Shown here one piece after another: positions 45,581-56,156 of a stretch of 64,000 nucleotides of DNA. Position 1 is the stretch's first letter. Each line of letters starts with the position of its first letter. The stretch is taken from positions 186,001 through 250,000 of the forward strand of contig JAEQBH010001386.1 in the NCBI GenBank assembly GCA_016808115.1, in the 5' to 3' direction. Under the pieces are notes generated by a model. That model searched no databases, was not told where the DNA came from, and worked only from the letters and a program-made list of their open reading frames with translations. A program made the translations under genes and the position numbers. The stretch comes from Tetrastigma voinierianum. Taxonomy: Eukaryota; Streptophyta; Magnoliopsida; Vitales; Vitaceae.

Positions 45581-46498
45581 GCAGGTGGGTCAAGTGGGGC
45601 TTAAACCATATAATGCCAGTCGGACTTCGATATGAACCAGATAGGTGTTAACCACACTGGGTCGGATAAGGCTTTAATGATATAACGCCATCCGGACTTT
45701 GATGTGGACCAGATAGGTGTTAACCTCACTAGTAGAATGAGACTTTTAATTCTCTGACCCCATGGGACTTCGATGTGGACCAGATAGGTGTTAACCACAC
45801 TGAGCCGAATGGGGCTTTAATGATATAGCGCCATCCAGACTTTGATACGGACCAGATAGGTGTTATCCACACTGGGCCGGATGGGGCTTTAATGATATAA
45901 CGCCATCCGGACATGATGAGGACCAAATAGGTGTTAACCACACTGGGCCGGATGGGGCTTTAATGATATAGCGCCATCCGGACCTTGATGCGGACTAGAT
46001 AGGTGTTAACCACACTGAGCCAGATGAGGCTTTAATTATGTAGTGTCATCCGGACTTTGAAGTGGACTAGATAGGTGTTAACCAAACTGGGCCGGATAGG
46101 GCTTTAATTATATAGCGCCATCCGGACTTTGATGTGAACTAGATAGGTGTTAACCACACTAGGCCGGATAGGGCTTTAATGATATAGCGCCATTCGGACT
46201 TTGATGCAGACCAGGTAGGTGTTAACCACACTGGGCCAGATGGGGCTTTAATTATGTAGCGCCATCCGGACTTTGAAGCGGACCATATAGGTGTTAACCA
46301 CACTGGGCCGGATGGGGCTTTAATTATGTAGCGCCATCCAGACTTTGAAGCGAACCAGATAGGTGTTAACCACACTGGGCCGAATGGGGCTTTAATGATA
46401 TAGCGCCATTCGGACATGATGAGGACCAGATAGGTGTTAACCACACTGGGCCAGATGGGGCTTTAATTATATAGCGCCATCCGGACTTTGATGTGAAC
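45580..46498. repeat. 72-bp tandem array (about 12-13 units)
   Basis: GGTGTTAACC recurs at 45644, 45716, 45787, 45859 (one variant), 45930, 46002, 46074, 46146, 46218, 46290, 46362 and 46433, at 71-72-base steps. Each unit has (C/T)GGGCCGGATGGGGCTTTAAT, TATAGCGCCATCCGGACTTTG and GTTAACCACAC. It lies between the convergent ends of pol (-) and the antisense ORF (+). As 72 is a multiple of 3, the - strand shows a 24-residue repeating open read, which I regard as incidental. Confidence 0.93.
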
Positions 46499-46552
46499 CC
46501 TGTATAAGAAGAGAGGTAGAGACAAGAGTATGTATGAAGATTTGATCACTCT

Positions 46553-47680
46553 TTATTGATAATACCTTTTAAGGTGTGTAGCGTTCCACATTCTAGGTAC
46601 AAGTGTTCCGTCTAGTTTGTCTAATGCGTATGATCCGGATTCGCTGGCTCGTGTTACAAGATATGGTCCTTCCCAGTTGGGTTGGAACTTTCCGGTGGCT
46701 AGGTCGGTAGTGTTTTCAAAGACTTTTCTTAGGACCAGATCACCCGGCTAGAACGCTCGGGGCCTCACCCGTTCATGGTAGGAATTTTCCAGACGGCAAT
46801 GGTAAGATGCTATACAGACCGCTGCTAACTCTCACAGTTCATCGACCACATCTAAATCCTTGATTACTAACTCAGCATTAGCCTGCTTGGACACATCTGT
46901 TTGGAGTGTAGGCATTCCAATTCAGTGAGATTATATGACCTCCATCCAGTAAGTAAGTCTGAAGAAGTCATAAGTTGTGGTTTGCGACGGTAGTTACGTA
47001 AGCCCAAAGTACCCAGTTTCATCAACCTATTTGCCTTTAAGCCAGTCACAGCGTTTTTCAGGTGGTCGATAGATTTTGTTAGAGGCTTGATGGTAGTTTA
47101 GCACTGGATCTGGGAGGGTGAATTATGCGTTTTTATCTTTGGTTCCTAGCGAGAAGTTTTACGCCAGACCCGGTATCAAATTAGGGCCCCTTGTCGGATG
47201 ATCGCTCGGGAATACAGGAATCGACAAGCGATGTGCTTCGAACAAAGCTGGGTGGCGTTTCTATCAGCGATTGATCACAAGGCCTCGGCCTCTATCCATT
47301 TGCGAAGTAGTCGGTGGCTGCGATATAGTTCTTCTAAAGCCGGGCGGTGGGTAGCGGCGACTATATCAATTCCCATTAGGCAAAAAGCGAGGGCTTGAGA
47401 TGGGGAGTAGCGTAACTCTTGAAATTGGTGATCTGCAGATGGGAGCTAGTTGACCACTTGATCCACATCTCTTAACATGTCTGATAAGCGTCGGTTCTCA
47501 TGGTTGTGATAGTACCCACAGGAGTGAGTCACATGTGCGAGTTTTCTGCCGTGATTTCTGGAAATCCTCATGTAGCTCGACGAAACATCTGTACGTTAAT
47601 TGACATTTGAGATGCGGCCCGTCAAGGACGTTTGAGCAGTTAATCCATTGGTAGGGAAAATCTAGCTAGCCATTAGATTT
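46553..47680 (-). pseudogene. Integrase of the second Tat-like element
   Basis: The C-terminal part reads cleanly upstream of the stop at 46553-46555: GDLVLRKVFENTTDLATGKF, QPNWEGPYLVTRA, SYALDKLDGTLVPR, MWNATHLKRYYQ. Further upstream, broken, are SYHCRLENSYHERVRPRAF, LDVVDEL, the AYRTTP region (46980-47040) and the core FCLMGIDIV and WIEAEAL (47270-47400). This is the usual gypsy integrase with a GPY-type C-terminus. Confidence 0.85.
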
Positions 47681-48520
47681 GGATCGTGGGCCTTATCCAC
47701 TCTCATTAGGGGTTTCCCGAATCTTGATATATTATCTTATCGGGTCCATCCGGGAAGGGGGACTACGTCTACTTGGCTTAGGGATAAATGATTGAGGAAC
47801 TGCATTGTAGTGGGTAGGCGAAATATTGTTTTGGTTATCGGTAGAGGGTAGCCACATGACGAGGCATACACTTTCTTACATTGCAGTCCACGGGAGCGTG
47901 CTCACAGCCTCGTAAGCGCGAGCTTTGTTTTACCATGGAGACATATCTTGCCATTCAAGGGTCTCGAGTTCAAACTTCTGACTTATCCAAATGACGATTG
48001 GGAATCACTCTGAACGGGCTTGTAGGCTATCTGGCGGTACGCTGGTTCGATTCGGTAGGATGGCCGTGTCGATTTATTGTTGGAGCGAAGCTTAGGCGTG
48101 TTGCTTGTGATGTGTCCCATTTCGAGGATTCCGATTCTTAGGCCGATACTCGCCCCGTCTGTCCACGATGCCGTCGGCAATGAGTCTCGGCAGATTAGCG
48201 AGTGCGTTTGTTTGGGGATTTCAAAGACAAAATCTTCTAGGACCTGTCCCTTCTTAGATAACCAAGGCTTATACTGGATATCGTATTCACTCAATTCGAT
48301 TGCCCAGTGAGCCATTCTTCCAGATAAGTTAGGCTTATGAATAGTTCCTCGGAGGGGAAGGTTGGTTAACACCACGATGGGGTGTGCTTGGAAATACAGG
48401 CAGAGTTTTTGGGCTGCTATTCGGAGGGCTAAAGCAGCCTGTTCGAGATGGTTGTACCTGGTTTCCGCGTCGGCTAAGGATTTGCTGACGGAAAACACTA
48501 GCCTCTGTCTTCCATTCTCA
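47681..48520 (-). pseudogene. RNase H of the second Tat-like element
   Basis: FSVSKSLADAETRYNHLEQA, ALALRIAAQKLCLYFQAHPI, VVLTNLPLRGTIHKPNLSGR, MAHWAIELSEYDIQYKP and KKGQVLEDFVFEIP run from 48498 to about 48230. These are the RT-connection/RNase H region of Tat-type pol. The true RNase H core after FVFEIP is fragmentary (WTDGAS is the best trace). Confidence 0.85.
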
Positions 48521-49776
48521 CTTTCTTTAAACGGGCCACTACTACAACATCGTGCGCGAATATCTGAAGAGTGTCTCGGCCGGGGCTAGAAAGCCTTTGG
48601 GGAGGAAACGCCAGTCTTGTTTGATTGCCTGAGGTCTGGTTGCATTCCTCATTCCATCCGGTCCTGTTGGCCCCCTTGAGAGTGTGAAGAATACTTCAAT
48701 CGGTCTTTGAGCAGCGAAATGAGCGATCCCAAGAGCGGCAATGGCCAGTCAATTTGTTAATACCCCTTTTACGGCGGGAGTTGGTGATTTCATAGCATGG
48801 CCCAGGCGGGGTTGGCTTCTATCCTCAGTGTAGCATATGACTTGGATCTACTCTGCATATTAAGAATGTGCCAGTGATGTGCCCGGAGCGCACTTTGAGG
48901 AGTTGGGTTTCATGTCGATACGGCGGAGTTAGATACCTCTTGAAGATGTGCGTGATCAGATCGCTCTTTGGACTTCTGACATATCGTGATCATAATACTT
49001 CATAGTTTTTTACGGCGATGGTAGAAATATTTTAGTCATCGGAGTCTCGATAAGTTGCTCGGCATTCTTTAACCGTGGCATTCACGTTGTAGCGAGAAGA
49101 GCCCGTGTGGATGATAAGGCCATTTCAACACTTCGAGCAGGTGCATGGGGATCTGGTGGTATCCTGAGAAGAGTCCGTGACGAAACGCCATGTGCCGGAT
49201 GATCGTCGGCCAATCCCGGTCTATGCGGGCGAGGAAAGGCGTCCTTAGGGCACGCGTCGTTGAGGTCGGTGTAATCTACACATACTCTCCACTTTTTCCC
49301 AGCCCTGCCGGTACAACTCAGACATTGTAGGCAATTAAAGTATCGACTCTCTAATGAATCCGACTTTCGAAGATTATCCGCCGGCTGGATGACCTGGTGG
49401 TTCGGGTGCTTGCCTTACTCTTTGCGACGGGCTTAGCGGGCGGATAACATTTAACTTGTGAGAAGCGTGCGCGGGGCTAATACCTATCATATCCGCATGG
49501 GTCTAGTCGAATACATTGGCATTAAATAATAACACCTGCCGCAATCGTTCCTTCTCCTCCTCGGACAGGAAGGAACTTACATACATACACTTATCGGACC
49601 CGCCCAGAGGTAAGGGCTCCAAGGGATCCATCGCCAGTTGCTCCGGTCTTAAACCGTCCGGTGACAAGCAGTTGCTATTATTCGAGTTGGGCCTCGGGGT
49701 GGGCGGTGGTGCTCTGCTCTCTGCCTGTATTGACGGTAATAGCATTGTGACGTATTTGCGGCCCGCTCCCGGAAAT
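48521..49776 (-). pseudogene. Reverse transcriptase of the second Tat-like element
   Basis: The N-terminal part is LPLGGSDKCMYVSSFLSEEE, KERLRQVLLFNANVFD (49503-49640) and then THADMIGISPAHASHKLNV; the later part has VKNYE and a GTFL remnant (48850-49030). The central catalytic YVDD cannot be read with confidence. The open part is cut on its upstream side at 49777 by the Athila-like element; protease resumes at 61119. Confidence 0.75.
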
Positions 49777-50884
49777 TGATGATGTCTCAGAAAGCGTGAT
49801 GTGTAGAATGTGTGCACAATGCCAAATTGCCTTGATAACTCAGTATCTGAGTTTACCTAAGTACGGATGCTCGATCCATGGGGAGAAGTGTGACTGCGAC
49901 TTTGGCTTTTGAATATTATGCGGATGTAAGCTTTGAATGACAAACTAACTAATGTGGCAGTTAAATTCGCTAATTTATCTTAGTAATTTACTGTATTGTG
50001 GAGACTAGGGCTATGTCTCCCTGTCACTTTGATCGTTACTACCTAGAAAGGGTACTATTCGAGTCTATCGCGAGATGACGGGGTGATCTTGCTACGAGAT
50101 ACCCTACTCTCGAGGTGTATCAGCTATCTTGCTAGCGAGAGTTGGTGTATCTACCTCACCCCAGTATACGAAACGCTTAATTGTTCTAACCTTAATCACA
50201 CTCGAAATGGGATATCTCTATTTCTGAATTGTAGAATTCGCTCTGTCGAGATCCACAGGCGTGCCGTCTCTCGATCTCGGATACCCGGCAAAATCGTACC
50301 AATGTTGGCGGACATCACATGTATATAAAATCACGAGATATAGACGGATACTAACAGTCATAAATAAATGAATAATATAAAATCCAAATCTTTAATCATG
50401 CAGTATTGTGAGGTTCAACAAAACCCTAGATATGATCTAAGAACATCTTGGAGACGTAATTACGTAATCAATCTGAAATCTTGTGGGTTTATCGAGAAAA
50501 GAAAGAAAAATACAAAAGTAGGTCTCTTCTCCGCTGATCTGGGTCACTATTGCTTTGCTTTCCGTGCCCTTGTTCGTACATTTTTCGATACCCCTCGTTT
50601 TCTGGTCCCTTTTTCTTTTAATGATGGTGAGGCAGAAATCGCACTGACGTCGCGACGTTGAGGCGTCACGACGTTGGCTACTTATTGACTTCCTCTTCTT
50701 GTTGACTCGACGTCGCGGTTCTGTGACTATACTTTTCTTCTCTGCTCCAAAATGGTCCAAGCGCCGTTCTACTGCTATTCACACAAAATGCGAGAATCGG
50801 ATAACGGGCTATAAAATGCATATTCAGCTGTAAATAAGTAACCACTAAAAATGACCAGTATGGCATGGTGTTTGTCATCTCATC
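49777..50884 (-). repeat. 3' LTR of the Athila-like element
   Basis: Pairs with 59948-61118: GAAAGCGTGATGTGTAGAATG, GAGACTAGGGCTATGTCTCC, GTAGGTCTCTTCTCCGCTGA and CTGGGTCACTATTGCTTTGC. It contains GACGTCGCGACGTTG palindromes at 50646-50680. Confidence 0.87.
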
Positions 50885-50898
50885 CCACCCCCAAACTT
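50885..50898 (-). promoter_or_regulatory. Polypurine tract of the Athila-like element
   Basis: CCACCCCCAAACTTGG on the + strand is CCAAGTTTGGGGGTGG on the - strand, just before the LTR, as in the LARD. Confidence 0.72.
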
Positions 50899-52116
50899 GG
50901 TTTCTTGTAGCGTCACAAATGACCGACCTCATGGGACCACACAGCTACATCTGTAACTAACACTAAGGTTGTGATCACATCGTGGACGAAGGATCAAAGT
51001 GGATGACTCACCACTTTTGCCTTTTGTTCGAATTCGGGGGATCAGTAAAAGTGTTATTCGACTTTGAAAGAATTCGTTTGAACTCAGTGCAGTTGACAAG
51101 CGCCTCAACCTTCGAGGTATTCGATAGCCTTTCCCGGACTATACCTTGAATAAAATGACCTCCCAGCGTATACCTTGGTTCCAGACGCCCTCAGACTTGA
51201 GTTGACTCAGTTAGGAGAATCTAACTACGGAAGGATAGGAACGCACCGTTTGTAGTCATTAACATACCTACGCATAAAGAAAAAAAACTAGTGCCCGTAA
51301 GTTTATGCTAAGTGTTCATGTAGCGGGGATTAGTTGGTGACTCCATGGAGTTGGTTGAGACACTTGGGCATTCGGTTCCCCTCGAGCGTCACCCTAGAGA
51401 CACTTTCGGCTAAACTGGGAATACTGGGTGTGGAAACTTCCATCTTGTCCCATGTAGCGGATGGTGAAGTCGATGACTCCGGCCAGTTGGCTCGGGGCAT
51501 TGGAGAAGCAGAAAGGCCTCGGATTTGTGCCGGGATTCGGATCAGAAGATCCCACTTATTTTGTTCCTATGTTTCTTCTCTTTTTCCTTTTTCTCTTTTT
51601 TTTTTTTTTTTCAATTAGGGCTCAAAGGCAATCCTCTTTTATTTAGGGTGTCCCATCTCTTTGGTGTTTAGAGACTCCTAGGGTTTGTTGAACCTTAGTA
51701 GCTGGTCCCGGTACCTAGGCATACCCTAGAGGTCATCTGTGTGTGAGTATGATATGCTCGTTGAGAATTAGTTTCTTAAATATCCCGGAGGTGATTCACT
51801 TTGCCTCCCTACCTATTCAACCTGAAATTCCCGAGCATCTAACACCCTACGAATCCTTTCTAGAGTTATACTCTGTTTGTCTATGATGATAGTGGACTTG
51901 GTCAAAAGAGATCCTTGACTTTCAAGCATGGGATTCTTTACCTAAACACTCCAACGTCGACATATCCTAATGCGAGGACTCCCAGGTGACTAAACAACAG
52001 AAAAAATTGGCCTCTGTAAAAAAAAACACATAAACTAAAACCGCAACTTCGCAGACCACAAAATAAAGCGACGAAAAGTATTGGCCCTTTAAGTATACTA
52101 ATATCTAATAAACGAA
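50899..52116 (-). other. 3' non-coding part of the Athila-like element
   Basis: No gene seen. The block 51300-51565 is homologous to 20850-21115 of the LARD. A poly-T run lies at 51597-51611 on the + strand. Confidence 0.6.
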
Positions 52117-53645
52117 TCACCACCCCCCAAATAGATGTGTCCGGTGTCCCCACTTGCCTATAAAGAAACGAGAGGGTGAAGGAAACTTCCGGTGATCGGC
52201 GGAGTGTCGCTGCGGTGGCGGGTGGAGGGCGAGAAGCTGGGTGAGCTGGGCTTGGAGGGACTGCTGATTTCGAAGAATGGTCGCCTGGTTAGCTAAGATG
52301 GTACGCATGTAAACGCGGAGGGCCTCCATATCCTGGTAATAAGGACTCGGTGCTCCTGGGTCTCGTCCCATAAGGCATCAAGCGATCGGTGAGAGCTGAC
52401 ACCCAGGGTCACCAGTCGAGGAATTGGGGTGGATAAGACCTCCCAAAAATGGGTGTGGGGAGTGGTGGGTGAGTGGAGGGCTGACCCGGCCGTCTCCACA
52501 GGGATCGGCCAGGGAGGTCAGCTTGAGCTGATACTCTTGAAGCTCATCCTCGTCAGGGTTCCATTGCCCAGTCGTACCTCCTCGGTCGTGGTACACCGGT
52601 TTGTCACTCTTGACCATTATGGCTTTAATAGGGTGTAACCACGCCTCATTGTCCTCCCAAGAGGCACCGGCTCGTTGCGCCGGTCGTATATGAGAAGGGT
52701 GCGGAGTTCATTTGCGTCCGGTTATGGAGGATGGCATCCTTTATAACACTTGACATTGAATGTCTGGATGATGGCGTAGTTGGTGAGCATGGCAGTGCCA
52801 CCACACCTCACGTTAAGTCGTCGGCATGAGACGCGACGTGATGAAGTGATGCCATACCTTAGGAATATAGGCCAAATGTTTAGCCTTGAAGTGCACGACA
52901 TGCCCTTCACTATTGAGATTCCGGCCTCACCCAGTTGAATGAACTAGGAGGACCTCGGAGTAATGCGGCGCTCATTAGTCGATAAAAGGAGCAGGGGGTA
53001 GGGTCAAGATATAAAGTGGTTGATAAGGCGTGCGCTAAAGTCTGACACACCATGCACCGGACCTTTTGTGACATAGGAGGCGAGGTTGGAGTATAATTCT
53101 CGTACCACACTCGTCGCCGCTGGACGAGGTGGTTGAGCATAAGCGCCGTCCCTTAGTGCAATGGTCTTGCGAGAAAGAGTCGTCGAGGTGGTGGAAGCTG
53201 ACCCTTTTCCTTGATGAAGGACCGATTTTACACATGAATTAAGCCGTCAGCGGCACCTTCATTGATAAACTTTGTGATGTCGAAATTGGTCCAGTCCTCA
53301 TTGGCCCAGGCCTCGGTTCCATGATTGACTTTTGCCACTTACCCGAACATAGGTGCGGAGAGTTGGGTCACAGACTTTTTTAAGCTCGAGGGACTGCTTG
53401 GGGCGGAATGGCGCAAAGGAGGCCACTCCTTGGTGACCTAGACAATAGGTCGGTACCTAGGGTGCCTGATGGAACCGAGGGTGGGAATGACGACGGGGAG
53501 GCGCCACGACCCTAGGGGCACCTCTTTGTTGCCATTGGGCTCTTACCGGACCCATAGAGTAGGGAAGGCTGGTGGGCCGGAAGGAGTTCAAACTCTCTTT
53601 AGGAGCAGAACGGGGACGGGAGGGGCACGAAGCGAGGGCCAACGA
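52117..53645 (-). pseudogene. Plant-transposon-protein ORF of the Athila-like element (env-like position)
   Basis: On the - strand, broken reads include VVHFKAKHLAYIPKVWHHFI, TSRLMPTT, a TYAII-like remnant, and the C-terminal coiled-coil-like YYQDMEALRVYMRTILANQA, TILRNQQSLQAQLTQLLAL (52200-52340). The order and the VWHHFI..RLMPTT block resemble the same family as the ORF at 811-2675. Its position after integrase is where Athila elements carry their envelope-like or extra ORF. Many frameshifts. Confidence 0.6.
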
Positions 53646-53799
53646 GTGAGTGGAAGCTCGAGACCGGGACGTAGGGCTAATGGTGGTGTTCTAATGTTGG
53701 TAGTGGGAGGCGACGAGGGGTGGTCGGAGCGCAGATGGAGTGCGGGAGGTTCACGGCAAGGGTGTGCGAGGAGGGCAATGGGGTCATCTAATTGATAAG

Positions 53800-54110
53800 C
53801 GAGAGACAGCGTCGCGGCGTTCGGGCTTAACGTCGCGACGATCCGGATGCGTCGTGGCGTTCACGAGGAATAGGTGTGCCCGGCGTCCGCGATGTTGAGA
53901 GATCTAACATCTCGGCGTTTGAGCGGTATAAATCCAGCGTCGCGGCGGTCGGAGGCTATAAATCCAGCGTCACAATTTGATCCCAGCGTCGTGGCGTTCG
54001 GAAGAATGCTTAAAGCGATCGCGGCGTTGAGATCAGCGTAAGCGGCGTTCGGATATAGCGCCAATGTCGCCCAGCGTTGAATCGATGTCGCGGCGTTACG
54101 AGGCTTAGTT
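53800..54110. repeat. GTCGCGGCGTT repeat cluster
   Basis: At least eight copies of (A)GCGTCGCGGCGTTC or close variants (GTCGTGGCGTT, GTCGCGACGAT) lie in about 300 bases upstream of the plant-transposon-protein ORF on the - strand. They echo the AACGTCGCGACGTT palindromes in the LTRs. Confidence 0.75.
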
Positions 54111-54439
54111 TTCCATGGATTTCTAGCCAGCGTGACATGTGAGAGGCGAAATGAAAAATTATCAACAAGGTTCTAGGTATGAAAAACCCCCTATTTCAAA
54201 TTGTGATCCCTTGCAACCACAGAGTAGTTTGCCAGAGCGAGATCCTCCATTATTTTCCATCTCGGGCTGAAAGCAGACTGGCTAAAAGAAAATCCAGTTA
54301 CGAAGGAGGCAGAAGAAGCGAACCAAAAAGTAAAACACCTGATAAAAATTAAACTATGGAAAGAAAAATTTCAAGAAAAACTTGGAGTTTGCCTCCCGAG
54401 CGCTTTGTTTAATGTCATTAGCTCGTGACCACTAGTCTG

Positions 54440-56156
54440 TTGTGTGCCGGGAACCGGGCTTATTTAACCTTGCGTGGTGCTTACGGGTGTGTTCGGAGGA
54501 AGGTCTGCTTGTCGCATGGAACTCGCCCCCCCCAGTACCGGGAAACCCCAGTCCGGTTGGGTGTTAACTTTGAATTTTCCTTTCTCTGGATACATAACTG
54601 CCGCCCCTCCATGTGGAAAAACTTGGGTCATGGTGAATGGTCCCGACCATCTTGATTTTAATTTTCCGGGAAAGAGTTTGGTCGAGTGTGAGGACTGTTG
54701 TCATACTCAATTCTTTTAAATGATATGTTTATCGTATCGAGGCTTTTCGTCTTTTCGCGCTTGTATATCTGAGCATTCTCACTTAAACGTTCATGAATTC
54801 ATCGATTCAGCGGTAGTAGCATCGCTTCTCAGGCTAATGTCGCATCCATGTTCGGTTGTCGAGTTGCCCGGTAGGCTCGATGTCAATTCCGCAGGCAGGT
54901 GGCGCCAGCTCCATAAGCGATTCGAAATGGCGACATACCAGCGGGGTTTTAAATGTTGTTTTGTATGCCCAGTGCATCCTCGATCTTTTCGGCCGGTCCC
55001 TCTGGAGTTGTTATTTGTTTCTCGGAATGGAACGTTCACCGATTGATACCTCACGCGCCCCATTTATGCAGTAGGTGATATCGAGGGATGTGCGATGTCG
55101 CACTTCATACTTGTCTGGGCTTTGTGATCATCTTATTGCGAGGAAATGGGTCTGGATTATACGTAATCAATGTTCGAAGTGCATTGTGAGAATATGTGGG
55201 CAGCGGGCCCTTGCCACAACATCATTAGTGCGGTCGATATTGCCAAACCCGTTGAGACATAATCTGTGACAAGATGCAGTTATTATTAAAGGCGGAAATG
55301 GACCGTAAATCCATCCCCCACGTAAATCCATGACTCTATACAGAATTGTGCATGGGCGGTTCGTCCTTTCTAGAAATGCTCCCATTCGTGGCATTTTAGC
55401 CATGAGTGGATCTGACCCGATGAGCATCATGAAATAAGCTAGGCTAGTAGAAAGCTTTGATTGAAGTACCTTGAACAGCGTGGTGGCCCATTGAAATACC
55501 CCACATGGTAAAGTGTGCGATGGTTGAATCTTGGTCATTTCATATTCGGGCACACATCTCACGAGGGCTACTTAATTGACCCTGATACATATGGGAATAA
55601 GTTCCTCCATTAGTAGTGTTTCAAGTGTCTGAAGAACCTTTTTATTGATATAGCTAAATTAAGGAGGGATCTGCCAGCGCCAAATAATTCACGTGGTCGA
55701 CAAACCATGGAACCTGCTTTGTCTTCAATGTTAAGAGCACTCATCGAAGTCGTCATTCATGGACCTCATCATGTCCCTTCTAGCAGTGATAGATGATCTG
55801 CTGACTAGGTTCTCGGATTCCCTTGTCTTTAATCTCTAAGTCAATTCTTGCGAGTAGAGAACCCCTTGAGATTAGTCGGGTTTGGCGTCCTTTTGGTCAT
55901 CAGTATTTTATGTAGGCGAGATGGTCGGTGTGAACTGACTACCTTGTTGTCAGAATAAGGCCTAAATTTGTCAAAGGCAAAGACAATATTGTAGTTCTTT
56001 TTCGGTGGTGGCATAGTTAATTTGGGCATCGTTCAAGGGATTCGGCTAAGCATAGTAGATCTGGAATATTCTTTCTCTTTTACCTTTTAACTTCTTTGTA
56101 ATCGCATAGTCACTTGCGTCGCATTAGCTCGAATGGAAGGCCCGATGCGGTTGCTA
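54440..56156 (-). pseudogene. RNase H and integrase of the Athila-like element
   Basis: The RNase H part reads VFAFDKFRPYSDNKVVSSH and TKR..PNPTNLKGF (55841-56029). Integrase begins RCVPEYEMTKIQPSHTLPCG (55500-55562). The late core reads PAGMSPFRIAYGAGATCLRN (54890-54960), and the C-terminal domain FPGKLKSRWSGPFTMTQVFP, PEKGKFKVN (54540-54720). This is the Athila arrangement. Frameshifts occur every 100-300 bases. Confidence 0.8.

Noticed and set aside
46139..46444. 101-codon - strand ORF with 24-residue repeats
   Set aside because: It follows from the 72-bp unit length and begins and ends inside the array. No leader or homologous protein is seen.
45580..46498. CRISPR-like direct repeat array
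   Set aside because: Units are head-to-tail without unique spacers and lie in a plant retrotransposon.
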